Assembly (NCBI RefSeq): GCF_042666615.1
Contig: NZ_JBHTDD010000001.1
Location: 62,001-126,000, forward strand
From: KBS50 sp042666615
Lineage (GTDB): Bacteria; Actinomycetota; Actinomycetes; Mycobacteriales; Micromonosporaceae
Direction of reading: 5' to 3'
Length of the DNA: 64,000 nucleotides
The notes under the pieces are model-generated. The model made no database searches. It saw nothing but the letters and a program-made list of their open reading frames with translations, and had not been told where the DNA came from. The first letter of the stretch is position 1. Each line of letters starts with the position of its first letter. The position numbers were made by a program, and so were the translations under genes. Below, piece by piece: positions 36,454 through 43,647 of the stretch.

Positions 36454-36627
36454 CGGCACCGCCGCGACGCGTTCCGGCGCCATGTCGCTGTCCTGGGCCG
36501 ACCCGCTCGCGCGACGGATGTGACCGCCGTCACGTTGGGCTCCTGTCGGAAGGCCCGGCTGCGCACCGACCCTTTCGAGAGACCGGCATCCGGACCGGGT
36601 GCCGGCCGATCGGAGAGGACAGCGCGG

Positions 36628-37332
36628 ATGACCAAGGTGACGGCACAACTGTCAGTGTCGCTTGACGGTTTCTATGCCGGCCCCCGGCACACCGGTGACG
36701 GAGATTGGGTGGATTCGGCGGAGAGCGCCGGTTTCTTCCGGATCACCCGCTGGGCCACCGACGCGATGGCCTGGCGGGAGCGCCAGGGTTTCGCGGGCGG
36801 CGAGCGCGACACGGATTCGGAGATCATCGCCGAGTCGTTCGCGGCGGCCGGGGCGTACGTCATGGGGCGACGGATGGCCGACGGCGGCGAGGAGCCGTGG
36901 GGTGACGAGCCACCGTTCCGCGCACCGGTCTTCGTCGTCACGCACCGTCCCCGGCAGCCGCTGGCCCGCCTGGGCGGCACCACCTTCACCTACGTCACCG
37001 ACGGTGTCGCCAGCGCCGTCGAGCAGGCGCGAGCCGTGGCCGGCGGCAAGAACGTCGCGGTTGCCGGGGGCGGCAGCCTGGTCCGGCAGGTACTCAAGGC
37101 GGGCCTGCTCGACGAGTTGGAGCTGCACATCGTGCCGGTGCTGCTGGGCACCGGCCTGTCGCTGTTCGACGCCGACCTCGATCTCGACGACAAGGAGGCG
37201 ATCGAGCTGACCCCCACCCGGGTCGTCCCCACACCGCAGGTCACGCACATCCGGTATGCGGTGCGCGGCCGCGCGGCGCTGGTGCTCGACGACCGGGGCA
37301 GTGGCGGCGGCCCGACGGCGATCAGGCAATAG
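36628..37332 (+). CDS. Dihydrofolate reductase/RibD C-terminal family reductase
   Basis: A 234-aa protein: MTKVTAQLSVSLDGFYAGP at the N-terminus, GAYVMGRRMADGG, VVTHRPRQPLARLGGTTFT and NVAVAGGGSLVRQVLKAGL. The fold binds NADPH. Members are rarely true DHFRs; substrate unknown. Lies 174 bp downstream of the hxlR gene on the same strand. Confidence 0.88.
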   Translation: MTKVTAQLSVSLDGFYAGPRHTGDGDWVDSAESAGFFRITRWATDAMAWRERQGFAGGERDTDSEIIAESFAAAGAYVMGRRMADGGEEPWGDEPPFRAPVFVVTHRPRQPLARLGGTTFTYVTDGVASAVEQARAVAGGKNVAVAGGGSLVRQVLKAGLLDELELHIVPVLLGTGLSLFDADLDLDDKEAIELTPTRVVPTPQVTHIRYAVRGRAALVLDDRGSGGGPTAIRQ

Positions 37333-37444
37333 GCACCGCTGCCGCGTCGGAATCCCGCCGGACGTCTCGGCATCCGGCGCTCGGCGCCCACACTCGGTGC
37401 CCCCGGCACGCCCGGCACGCCCGGCACGCCCAGCACCGAGATCA

Positions 37445-37509
37445 ACTCGATGTCGGTGAAGTAGGGGTGTCGGAGCCATCGGGACACCCCTACTTCACCG
37501 ACATCGAGT
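37445..37509. terminator. Perfect 27-bp hairpin between reductase and toxin genes
   Basis: Arms 37445-37471 and 37483-37509 (actcgatgtcggtgaagtag... ) are perfectly complementary over 27 bp with an 11-nt loop. It lies between convergent genes, so bidirectional termination is likely, but the length is unusual and it may be a dispersed palindrome. A short cccggcacg tandem repeat precedes it (about 37401-37432). Confidence 0.75.
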
Positions 37510-37516
37510 CGTTCAA

Positions 37517-37894
37517 TCAGATATAAAGCTTCCGAAGCTCGCGGGCGATGTCCGCGACCTCGACAAGTCCGCCGCTGGCCACCGCCATGACCAGAGACTC
37601 CGCCTGATCGACGTCGACGTCCCGGATGGGCACCTCGTTGAGGGCCAGGAAAACCCGGGCGGCCGCCCAGGCGAGGCGCTTGTTCCCATCGATCAGCGCA
37701 TGGTTCATGCAGATCGAGTGCAGCAGCGCGGCTCCCTTGTTCCACAGGTCGGGGTATGCCTCCTGCCCGAACGCCACGGTGGCCGGGCGAACCGCGGCGG
37801 ACGAGAGCAGACCGAAGTCCCGAACCTTCGGCTGCTCACCCAGAACAATCGCGGCAATCTCCAGCAGGTCATCGACCTCTAGATAGTTGATCAT
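37517..37894 (-). CDS. Doc-type toxin (Fic fold)
   Basis: A 125-aa protein. The Fic/Doc motif HALIDGNKRLAWAAA is at about residues 65-79, close to the Doc consensus HxFxD/N-A/G-NKR (Leu-Ile replaces the Phe position). Doc phosphorylates EF-Tu; the same is inferred here. ATG 37894 overlaps the antitoxin stop (ATGA), the usual order with antitoxin first. Confidence 0.88.
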   Translation of the reverse strand: MINYLEVDDLLEIAAIVLGEQPKVRDFGLLSSAAVRPATVAFGQEAYPDLWNKGAALLHSICMNHALIDGNKRLAWAAARVFLALNEVPIRDVDVDQAESLVMAVASGGLVEVADIARELRKLYI

Positions 37895-38094
37895 TCAGCC
37901 AGCCGTCGCAGCAGCTCGGCATCACGTGTCGCGACATCCCGCGCCAGGTCTCGCACTCGATCCCGCCTGCCGTGCGCCGAAACGTACTCCTCAAGCGCTA
38001 CGACAATTGTCGCGTTCATCGACCTGTGTTCCTGCTCGGCAAGCCGCTTGAGCCGCTCATGCAACCCGTCCGGCAGATTGACGCTGGTGATCAT
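37891..38094 (-). CDS. Ribbon-helix-helix antitoxin
   Basis: A 67-aa protein: MITSVNLPDGLHERLKRLAE forms the beta-strand and first helix of a ribbon-helix-helix, followed by RSMNATIVVALEEYV. The C-terminal helix would neutralise the Doc toxin. The frame allows a longer N-terminus (to 38133), but ATG 38094 gives the canonical strand at position 1. It probably represses its own operon. It lies just outside the integrated element. Confidence 0.87.
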   Translation of the reverse strand: MITSVNLPDGLHERLKRLAEQEHRSMNATIVVALEEYVSAHGRRDRVRDLARDVATRDAELLRRLAE

Positions 38095-38239
38095 ATGGAA
38101 ATCATACTGCCTCTTCAGTTTGGCAGCGGCCACTCAGAGGGCGCTTCTGCGATGCGGCACACCCGGGGGTGATCCTTTGCGGCCGGGCTGCTGGCCCGGG
38201 CCCTCCCTGTTGCGTCACACCACGGTCCGCTCACCTACC

Positions 38240-38266
38240 TCAGGCGAGGCTCCAGGCGATGCCGTC
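38240..38266 (-). other. Displaced 3' end of the host ppx gene
   Basis: Read on the minus strand, the codons are GAC GGC ATC GCC TGG AGC CTC GCC TGA (DGIAWSLA-stop). This is the expected C-terminus of a Ppx/GppA protein ending DILDGI, whose body is at 47875-48792. It shows that the element inserted within the last codons of ppx. Confidence 0.9.
38258..38266. other. attL core (gatgccgtc)
   Basis: The 9-bp sequence gatgccgtc is shared exactly with 47875-47883; bases on either side differ (c..c here, a..g there). Left of it is host ppx tail, right of it is element DNA leading into the integrase gene. Confidence 0.88.
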
Positions 38267-38277
38267 CGGCATCTGCG

Positions 38278-38283
38278 ATAAAA
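38278..38283 (+). promoter_or_regulatory. -10 element of the integrase gene
   Basis: TAAAAT lies 8 bp before the integrase ATG and no ribosome-binding site is present, so a leaderless transcript is likely. The -35 position would fall on the att core junction, so integration swaps the sequence there. Confidence 0.5.
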
Positions 38284-38291
38284 TCTAGCAC

Positions 38292-39857
38292 ATGCCCCCA
38301 CACCCTGAGCAGCCGCGCGTTACCGCCATCTACCTGCGGCTTTCCAAGCTGACTGACCGGTCCGTGTCCCTGGACGCACAGCTAGCGGAGTGCATGGCGC
38401 TGTGCGAACGGAACGGATGGGCCAACGTCAGGATCTACCGGGATGAGTCCCGTACGGCGTCGAACGCCCGGCGGAAGCGGGCAGCGTATGAGCAGATGCT
38501 TGCTGACGTGCGCGCCGGCCTGGTGGAGCGGATCGTTTGTCGGGACGATGACCGGCTAGTCCGCCAGCCCATCGAACTTGAGGGGTTGATCAACACTCTT
38601 GAGCCTGGTTCGGTTCCTGTGTGGTTCGCGGCCGGCAGCGAGCTTGACCTGACTACCTCCCGGGGCCGGGAGAACGCCCGGATTCGTGGAGCGATTGCCC
38701 GGGGTGAGGTTGAGAGGAAGTCTGAGCGGCAGAAATCCAGCAACCGCGAACGGGTCACCAAGGGCAAGCCTCTGGGCACCGTCCGGCCGTTCGGCTACAC
38801 GTACGCGGCCGGCAAGCTCACCGTAGTCCCGGAGGAAGCGGAAGCGATCCGCTGGGCTGTTGAGCACGTCATGAGGGGGGGCACCGTTTCAGACGTTGCC
38901 CGGGAATGGACGCGCCGGGGCCATACGGTTCCGAAAACGAAGGGCCCCTACTCTTGGCCGTCCGCTAAAGGCGCTCTAACGAATCCCTACATCTGCGGCC
39001 ATCTGCAATACCAGCCGACCACGATTCTTTCCCCCGAGGAAAGCAAGCGCGTCCCCGTATGGAAAGCGGAGTTGATTAAGGGGACGTGGGAGCCGATTAT
39101 CAGCCGGGAAGATTGGACCACGGTTGTTCAAGTTTTGACTCGCACGCGGTCGAAAGCGGGCAACTATGTCAAGTACCTAGGTGCCGGCATATTCGTTTGC
39201 GGACTCTGCGGCGGAAAGGTGCGGAGCGGGTGGACGACCGTTAAGGGCCGCAAGTTCCGCAACTATAAGTGCGTAGACTCGAAGCCTGTCACGGCTGGTG
39301 CGTCTCGTATGCATTTCAGCTTGAAGGCTGATCCGATTGATGACTATGTGACCGACGTTCTTACGTCGATGTTGCAGCGTGAGGATTTTGCGGATTTCCT
39401 TAGCCCGCAAGAAGGCCCGGACCGTCCGGCGTTAGAGGCTGAGCGGAAGGAACTTGAGGAAGAACTTGAGGCCCTTACGGCGTCTTATGGACTCCGAAGG
39501 ATTCGGCTAACGCAGTTGGAAACGGGTACGGCGGCCATTGAAAAGAGGCTGACTGAGATCGATGAGGCGCTAGCGGGAACGGTGGAGCAGGAGGAACGGG
39601 CCGCGAGGTACGCTCCGGCGTCGCGTGAGCAGTGGGAGAATTCCACCATCGAACAGCAACGGCTGTTCCTGCGGGATCTGTTGCCGGTTGTTCGCATCTT
39701 CCCGGCCGGCAGTAATCCGGCACCCTCGGTGCCCGTCTACGTTCACGCCTACGATCGCAGGGGCCGACTGAGGCCGTTGCCGGTCGGGCCAGATGAGGTG
39801 GAGATGTTCCAACACCAGGAAGCGCACGCGGGCCGGTACGACAAGGCTATTGACTAG
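38292..39857 (+). CDS. Large serine recombinase (integrase)
   Basis: A 521-aa large serine integrase. The catalytic serine is Ser18 in AIYLRLSKLTDRSVSLDAQL; DRLVRQPIELEGLI and RIRGAIARGEVERKSERQ complete the catalytic domain and long helix. The recombinase domain (VRPFGYTY, about residue 165) is followed by a zinc-ribbon (CGLCGGKVRSG, about residues 302-312, with Cys and His later) and a coiled-coil (RPALEAERKELEEELEALT, about residues 377-395), which governs directionality. One TTA codon at 39432-39434. It starts 26 bp inside attL, the usual location. Confidence 0.96.
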   Translation: MPPHPEQPRVTAIYLRLSKLTDRSVSLDAQLAECMALCERNGWANVRIYRDESRTASNARRKRAAYEQMLADVRAGLVERIVCRDDDRLVRQPIELEGLINTLEPGSVPVWFAAGSELDLTTSRGRENARIRGAIARGEVERKSERQKSSNRERVTKGKPLGTVRPFGYTYAAGKLTVVPEEAEAIRWAVEHVMRGGTVSDVAREWTRRGHTVPKTKGPYSWPSAKGALTNPYICGHLQYQPTTILSPEESKRVPVWKAELIKGTWEPIISREDWTTVVQVLTRTRSKAGNYVKYLGAGIFVCGLCGGKVRSGWTTVKGRKFRNYKCVDSKPVTAGASRMHFSLKADPIDDYVTDVLTSMLQREDFADFLSPQEGPDRPALEAERKELEEELEALTASYGLRRIRLTQLETGTAAIEKRLTEIDEALAGTVEQEERAARYAPASREQWENSTIEQQRLFLRDLLPVVRIFPAGSNPAPSVPVYVHAYDRRGRLRPLPVGPDEVEMFQHQEAHAGRYDKAID

Positions 39858-39895
39858 CGAAAATGGCCTGAGGGCCACGCTGAGCGGTTTTCTTG

Positions 39896-39933
39896 CCCCG
39901 ACGGCACACCGGGCAAGGGTGAAGCCGTCGGGG
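39896..39933. terminator. Terminator after the integrase gene
   Basis: Perfect 10-bp stem ccccgacggc (39896-39905) and gccgtcgggg (39924-39933), then a T-containing tail. Confidence 0.75.
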
Positions 39934-40114
39934 CCTCTTACTGTCCCGGGGCTTCGTAGCTCTGGCCCCTGTTGGGTGCCGATAGGATCGACACGTAACC
40001 CGGCGACGAGAACAACAGCACGTTCATACGGGCCCCTTCATTGGGGGCCTGTTCTTTGTCTCTGCGGCTGTTATGCCGTGTAAACGCATTCCGAGGTTAG
40101 GAGGAGTCTGCCCA

Positions 40115-40285
40115 ATGAACATGGATAGGTGCATCATTTGGGAAGGCCAAATCATTTACGCCCCTGAGGGGTTGAGTGTTCGGGAGTGGGTGGACGCTGT
40201 GACCGGTGATCCGGCTATCAGTGAGGCCAACGTTAGAGAGGTCTGGGAGATTGCTCAGGCTTTCGCGGCTAAGGGGATTGTGTGA
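40115..40285 (+). CDS. Small element protein, unknown
   Basis: A 56-aa protein beginning MNMDRCIIWEGQIIYAPEGL, acidic, with EVWEIAQAFAAKGIV at the end. ATG 40115 lies about 9 nt after AGGAGGA. The stop overlaps the GTG of the next gene (GTGA), so the two are coupled. It is preceded by a gggcccc/ggggcc hairpin near 40040. No family recognised. Confidence 0.75.
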   Translation: MNMDRCIIWEGQIIYAPEGLSVREWVDAVTGDPAISEANVREVWEIAQAFAAKGIV

Positions 40286-40851
40286 GCACATCCCCCACAT
40301 CCCCCACGTGCCCCCACGGCACCAAGGTTCTTTCCCCGGGTGGTGATTTTTGGAACTGTCCCGGGCATGAGTGGCCTTGCCCTCCGGAGGCGATCGGACG
40401 GAACGGTAAGCCGGCTGCCGCTGGCAACCTCCGGCAGGGACGGCCGGACGGGTACACGGGCAACGGGACCAGGCCGAAGAGGGACGCCACGGGGAGGCCG
40501 GGAAGGGTAATCCCTAGGCCAGTGAACGATTATCGGCGGGCGCTCCGGAAGTGTCCCGACGTCACAGGTTCCAATCTGACGGTAGGGCTGCTGATGGCTG
40601 AGTTTGCGGACTACGGCACGGGGATGGATTGCTTTCCGTCGCAGAGGACGATTGCGTCTGAGATGTGTTTCACCTCGACTAGGCAGGTGCGAGCCTGCCT
40701 TCGTTGGCTCAAAGAGGTGGGCTGGCTTCACGACACCGGGGCGACCGTGGAGAGTGATGGGCCGCACCGAGGTTCCCGGATCTACTGGCTAACGATCCCG
40801 GATTGCCCGCACCGTCACGACGGTTCGGCTCTGCCTGTGGTCAAGGACTAG
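40282..40851 (+). CDS. Winged-helix protein of the element
   Basis: A 189-aa protein. The N-terminus has a Cys/His cluster (CPHGTKVLSPGGDFWNCPGH), then a basic linker. The C-terminal half is a helix-turn-helix of replication-initiator or GntR-like type: VGLLMAEFADYGTGMDCFPS, QRTIASEMCFTSTRQVRACL, RWLKEVGWLHDTG. Likely a DNA-binding regulator or replication protein. GTG start overlapping the preceding stop. Confidence 0.82.
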   Translation: MSTSPTSPTCPHGTKVLSPGGDFWNCPGHEWPCPPEAIGRNGKPAAAGNLRQGRPDGYTGNGTRPKRDATGRPGRVIPRPVNDYRRALRKCPDVTGSNLTVGLLMAEFADYGTGMDCFPSQRTIASEMCFTSTRQVRACLRWLKEVGWLHDTGATVESDGPHRGSRIYWLTIPDCPHRHDGSALPVVKD

Positions 40852-40915
40852 ACCCCCTCCGGAACTCCTGTTCCGGTTACCTTTCGAGGATTACCTATCA
40901 GGGATTCAACTAAAC

Positions 40916-40934
40916 GGGCCCCTTGAAGGGGCCC
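40916..40934. terminator. Terminator after the winged-helix gene
   Basis: gggcccc (40916-40922) pairs with ggggccc (40928-40934) around a 5-nt loop, followed by tt. A second small dyad ccggaa/ttccgg lies just upstream (about 40858-40875). Confidence 0.75.
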
Positions 40935-41058
40935 TTGCCGGGGTGGTTTAAACCAACGAAGGGAACGGCAGAGCGAAGCTCTGCACTACTAACCCCCTCT
41001 GTCCAATCCACAGAGGCTAACCAGTAAGCAAGTTTCGCGTTGATCTTGGAGGTATGCA

Positions 41059-41436
41059 CTGTCCTACAACACCTGCACAAAATGCAAAAGACTGATCCCC
41101 CTTGGCAGCGGCTACCGCTGCCCTAGCTGCAAACCCCGGCCGTTCGCTAACGCGACACGCACCAGCAGTGACCGCCACGGCAGAACCCATGACCCGCGTT
41201 GGTACAACGCACAGGCACGCAAAATGAAGGCCGCCTTCCTGGCGGCCAACCCGAGGTGCCATGAGTGCAGGGCACCAGCAACTCACGTTGACCACAGCGT
41301 GCCCACATCGGAACGGCCGGATCTCATCTTCGTTGTGTCGCTGTGGCGTCCACACTGCGCAACCTGTTCCGCTCGGCAGGGCGGCAGGATCGGAGCGGCC
41401 AGAGCAGCCGCTAAACGGCCCTCTAAGGGCCAATAA
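41059..41436 (+). CDS. HNH endonuclease-like protein with probable CTG start
   Basis: A 125-aa protein: SYNTCTKCKRLIPLGSGYRC (N-terminal zinc ribbon), then DPRWYNAQARKMKAAFLAAN, CHECRAPATHVDHSVP and LWRPHCATCSARQGG. The first HNH residues (VDH) are present. Where the family has Asn and a final His (NL..LC..CH), this has LWRPHCATCSA, so the Asn and last His look replaced. No ATG/GTG/TTG fits: ATG 41054 has SD spacing of 1 nt and runs out of frame to a stop. CTG 41059 is 6 nt after GGAGG and gives MSYNTC. Phage HNH proteins of this kind usually assist cos packaging. Confidence 0.75.
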   Translation: MSYNTCTKCKRLIPLGSGYRCPSCKPRPFANATRTSSDRHGRTHDPRWYNAQARKMKAAFLAANPRCHECRAPATHVDHSVPTSERPDLIFVVSLWRPHCATCSARQGGRIGAARAAAKRPSKGQ

Positions 41437-41643
41437 CCATTGGACCTACCCCCACTATGGGGTGATGGCCTTTAGGTCGCACAGGGTTTCTCAGGGCCCT
41501 TAATGAGCCACCGTGTAGGCGGTACCGGGGTGGCCTTGAAACTTCCCGGCAACCCTCGGGGCTTCCCACGTGTTTAGGCGCGTGTGTGTCTCTGCGGATC
41601 TCCCCGGCTTTGTGGGAATTGGAATTAGGGAGGAATTGGTTTC

Positions 41644-42045
41644 TTGTTGAAATATTATCGTTGGTGTGCTGTTCACCGTACCGGGCACCCGCTAGAGGGG
41701 CCCGACTGTCCAGAATGGCTAACCGTTTTGCGGGCTCGTGAGACGGTTCTAGAGTGTCGTCGCCGTGAGTGGCGACGGGCCCGGAATAGGGCTCAACGGT
41801 GGCGTACCTGTGTGGCATGTTCCCGTTTGTTCGATGCTGGGGTCGAGCGGAAGCGCGGAAGGCCGCGAGAGACGTGCTCCGCCGCGTGCGCCGAGATTCG
41901 GGACAACGACCTTCGGAGGCTGCGGCACGCTGGCATCAGTAGACGGGTACGTAGGTCCGGTGCGCGGCCTCGACGGGCGCTGAGGATGTCTCCGGACGTT
42001 GTGGCGTTCTTTGAGGCTTTCGGTAACGACTGGTCCGCCGATTAA
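41644..42045 (+). CDS. Basic zinc-finger protein with AT-hook-like motif
   Basis: A 133-aa protein from TTG 41644, about 10 nt after AGGGAGGA. An N-terminal Cys pair (CAVHRTGHPLEGPDC), an Arg-rich helix (RRREWRRARNRAQRWR), and a zinc-finger CVACSRLFDAGVERKRGRPR followed by ETCSAAC. KRGRPR matches an AT-hook core. Probably DNA-binding. The nearest picture is a phage zinc-finger protein of the packaging or late region, but this is a guess from position between HNH and capsid. Confidence 0.7.
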   Translation: MLKYYRWCAVHRTGHPLEGPDCPEWLTVLRARETVLECRRREWRRARNRAQRWRTCVACSRLFDAGVERKRGRPRETCSAACAEIRDNDLRRLRHAGISRRVRRSGARPRRALRMSPDVVAFFEAFGNDWSAD

Positions 42046-42076
42046 ATCGACATAGGAGAAGACGACCACCAGGGAC

Positions 42077-42108
42077 AGGGGTCCCGCCACACGGCCGGGC
42101 CCCTTTTT
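42077..42108 (+). terminator. Terminator after the zinc-finger gene
   Basis: Stem aggggtcccgcc (42077-42088) with ggccgggcccct (42093-42104), one mismatch and one wobble, followed by TTTTT. Confidence 0.8.
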
Positions 42109-42136
42109 GCTGTCCCGGTATAGAGAGTGAGGACAC

Positions 42137-42322
42137 ATGGAGAAGCTTGTTGCGGCATTCCGGGAGTTGGACGCGGACGACCTAGACGTTATGGCCGAGG
42201 AGTTTTACGGCCGTACTGAAAAGTGCCTTGAGGCTGGTAAGGACAACTGGGCTCAGGTTTACGCCCTTATTGCCGTAGCCGCTGTTGACGCGCTAGAGCC
42301 GCTGCGGCCGAACGACAACTGA
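42137..42322 (+). CDS. 61-aa acidic element protein
   Basis: Begins MEKLVAAFRELDADDLDVMA, acidic and helical, ending ALEPLRPNDN. GTGAGGA lies 8 nt before the ATG. It stands alone between two terminators just upstream of the capsid gene. Scaffold or decoration function is possible from position only. Confidence 0.7.
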   Translation: MEKLVAAFRELDADDLDVMAEEFYGRTEKCLEAGKDNWAQVYALIAVAAVDALEPLRPNDN

Positions 42323-42339
42323 CCAACAGTCTTTTAGCT

Positions 42340-42364
42340 GCCGTCCCGACCGGGGCGGCTTTTT
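42340..42364 (+). terminator. Terminator before the capsid gene
   Basis: gccgtccc and ggggcggc (42340-42359) form an 8-bp stem with one wobble and a GACC loop, then TTTTT. Its place just before the capsid start suggests control by read-through. Confidence 0.8.
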
Positions 42365-42387
42365 ATGCCCTGATTGGAGCAATACCC

Positions 42388-43584
42388 TTGACTGAGCTTG
42401 ACAATGTTGCCCTGGCCGCAAAGCGTGCCGCCCTGGTAAACAACCTGATTAAGATTGCCGATAACCCGATCCTTCCCATTGAGTCGCGGCATGCGGCTAT
42501 TGACACTCTGGCCCCTGAACTGGCCACGACTGACACTGAGGTTGAGGATCGTGCCCAGGTTTCGCCCGTAGAGACGCGCGCGGCTGTGGATGCTGAGCAG
42601 CGGTCTGTGATCGCCGCAAACCCGGTGGGTGTCCCTGGCACCCGTACCGAGGTTCGCGCTGGTGACCTGCTGGCCGCTGAGGTTCGGGCCCTCACTGGTG
42701 CGTCCGGCATGGGAGCGGCATTCACGCCGGCTGAGCAGGCCGGCTATGTGCTCGATTTCCTCGCCAAGTCCAGTGTCATTTTCCGTAGCGGCGTGCAGAT
42801 TATCCGCACGTCCGGGGATTCGATCGTCATTCCGCACATGACTAGCGACGGCAGCGCGGGCGCTATCGCGGAATCGGCAAACGTGCCCCTGAGCGACCCG
42901 AACGCCGAGAGCCTTACCGCTGTGCCTCGGAAGTTTATGCAGGGCACCCGCGTCCCTAACGAGGTGCTTGCCGACAGTAAGCCTGCTGCGCTTGAGCAGC
43001 TTTCCCGGTCCCTTATCCGGTCGGTTGGGCTGGCCTATGACCTGAGTTGTTTTGAGGGCAACGGTACCGCTCCGAATGTGCGAGGGTTCAAGAACGTTTC
43101 CGGTATCGGCACCCTTTCCAACGGCACCAACGGTGGCGCTCTGACGAACCTTGACGTTATCGCTGATGCCTTGGGAATGCTGGCTGAGGCGAACGCCGAT
43201 GAGGAATCGGCGGTAATTGTTATGGCTCCCCGTGCTTGGCGTGGAATCCTCAAAATGAAGGAGGGTACCGGTAGTAACAAGAGTCTGATCCAGGATTCGG
43301 CCGGTAGCGCGACGGGTGGTGTTACCCGGGCCCTGTTCGGTCGGCCGGTTTACCTGTCCGGGAACCTGAGTCTCACGGAAACTCAGGGTACCGGTACGAA
43401 CATGTCCAGCATTTACGTGTACGTGCCCGGCGAGGTTTACGCCGTGGTCCGTGAGGATGCCGTATTTGATGTAAATCCGTTTGTGTACGGCGCGACTGAC
43501 GAAACCCTGGTTACCGCGAGGATGCGCGCTGACCTCCTGGTGCCCAACCCGACGGCCGTGGTCCGTATCTCGGGCGTTGCCTAA
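42388..43584 (+). CDS. HK97-type phage major capsid protein
   Basis: A 398-aa protein. The first 100 residues (LPIESRHAAIDTLAPELATT and neighbours) are helical and could be a scaffold-like delta domain. The HK97 fold follows: VLDFLAKSSVIFRSGVQII, DSIVIPHMTSDGSAGAIAES, GTRVPNEVLADSKPAALEQL, VAYD-like AYDLSCFEGNGTAPNVRGF and FGRPVYLSGNL. These are typical of phage capsid family proteins. TTG start 42388, 8 nt after GGAG. No prohead protease gene is present in the element, which leaves open how the delta region would be removed. Confidence 0.93.
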   Translation: MTELDNVALAAKRAALVNNLIKIADNPILPIESRHAAIDTLAPELATTDTEVEDRAQVSPVETRAAVDAEQRSVIAANPVGVPGTRTEVRAGDLLAAEVRALTGASGMGAAFTPAEQAGYVLDFLAKSSVIFRSGVQIIRTSGDSIVIPHMTSDGSAGAIAESANVPLSDPNAESLTAVPRKFMQGTRVPNEVLADSKPAALEQLSRSLIRSVGLAYDLSCFEGNGTAPNVRGFKNVSGIGTLSNGTNGGALTNLDVIADALGMLAEANADEESAVIVMAPRAWRGILKMKEGTGSNKSLIQDSAGSATGGVTRALFGRPVYLSGNLSLTETQGTGTNMSSIYVYVPGEVYAVVREDAVFDVNPFVYGATDETLVTARMRADLLVPNPTAVVRISGVA

Positions 43585-43647
43585 TTCTTCCAACGGTGCC
43601 CGGCCCCCTCAACGGGTCGGGCCCTTTACCTGTAAGGAGGTGGCCCA

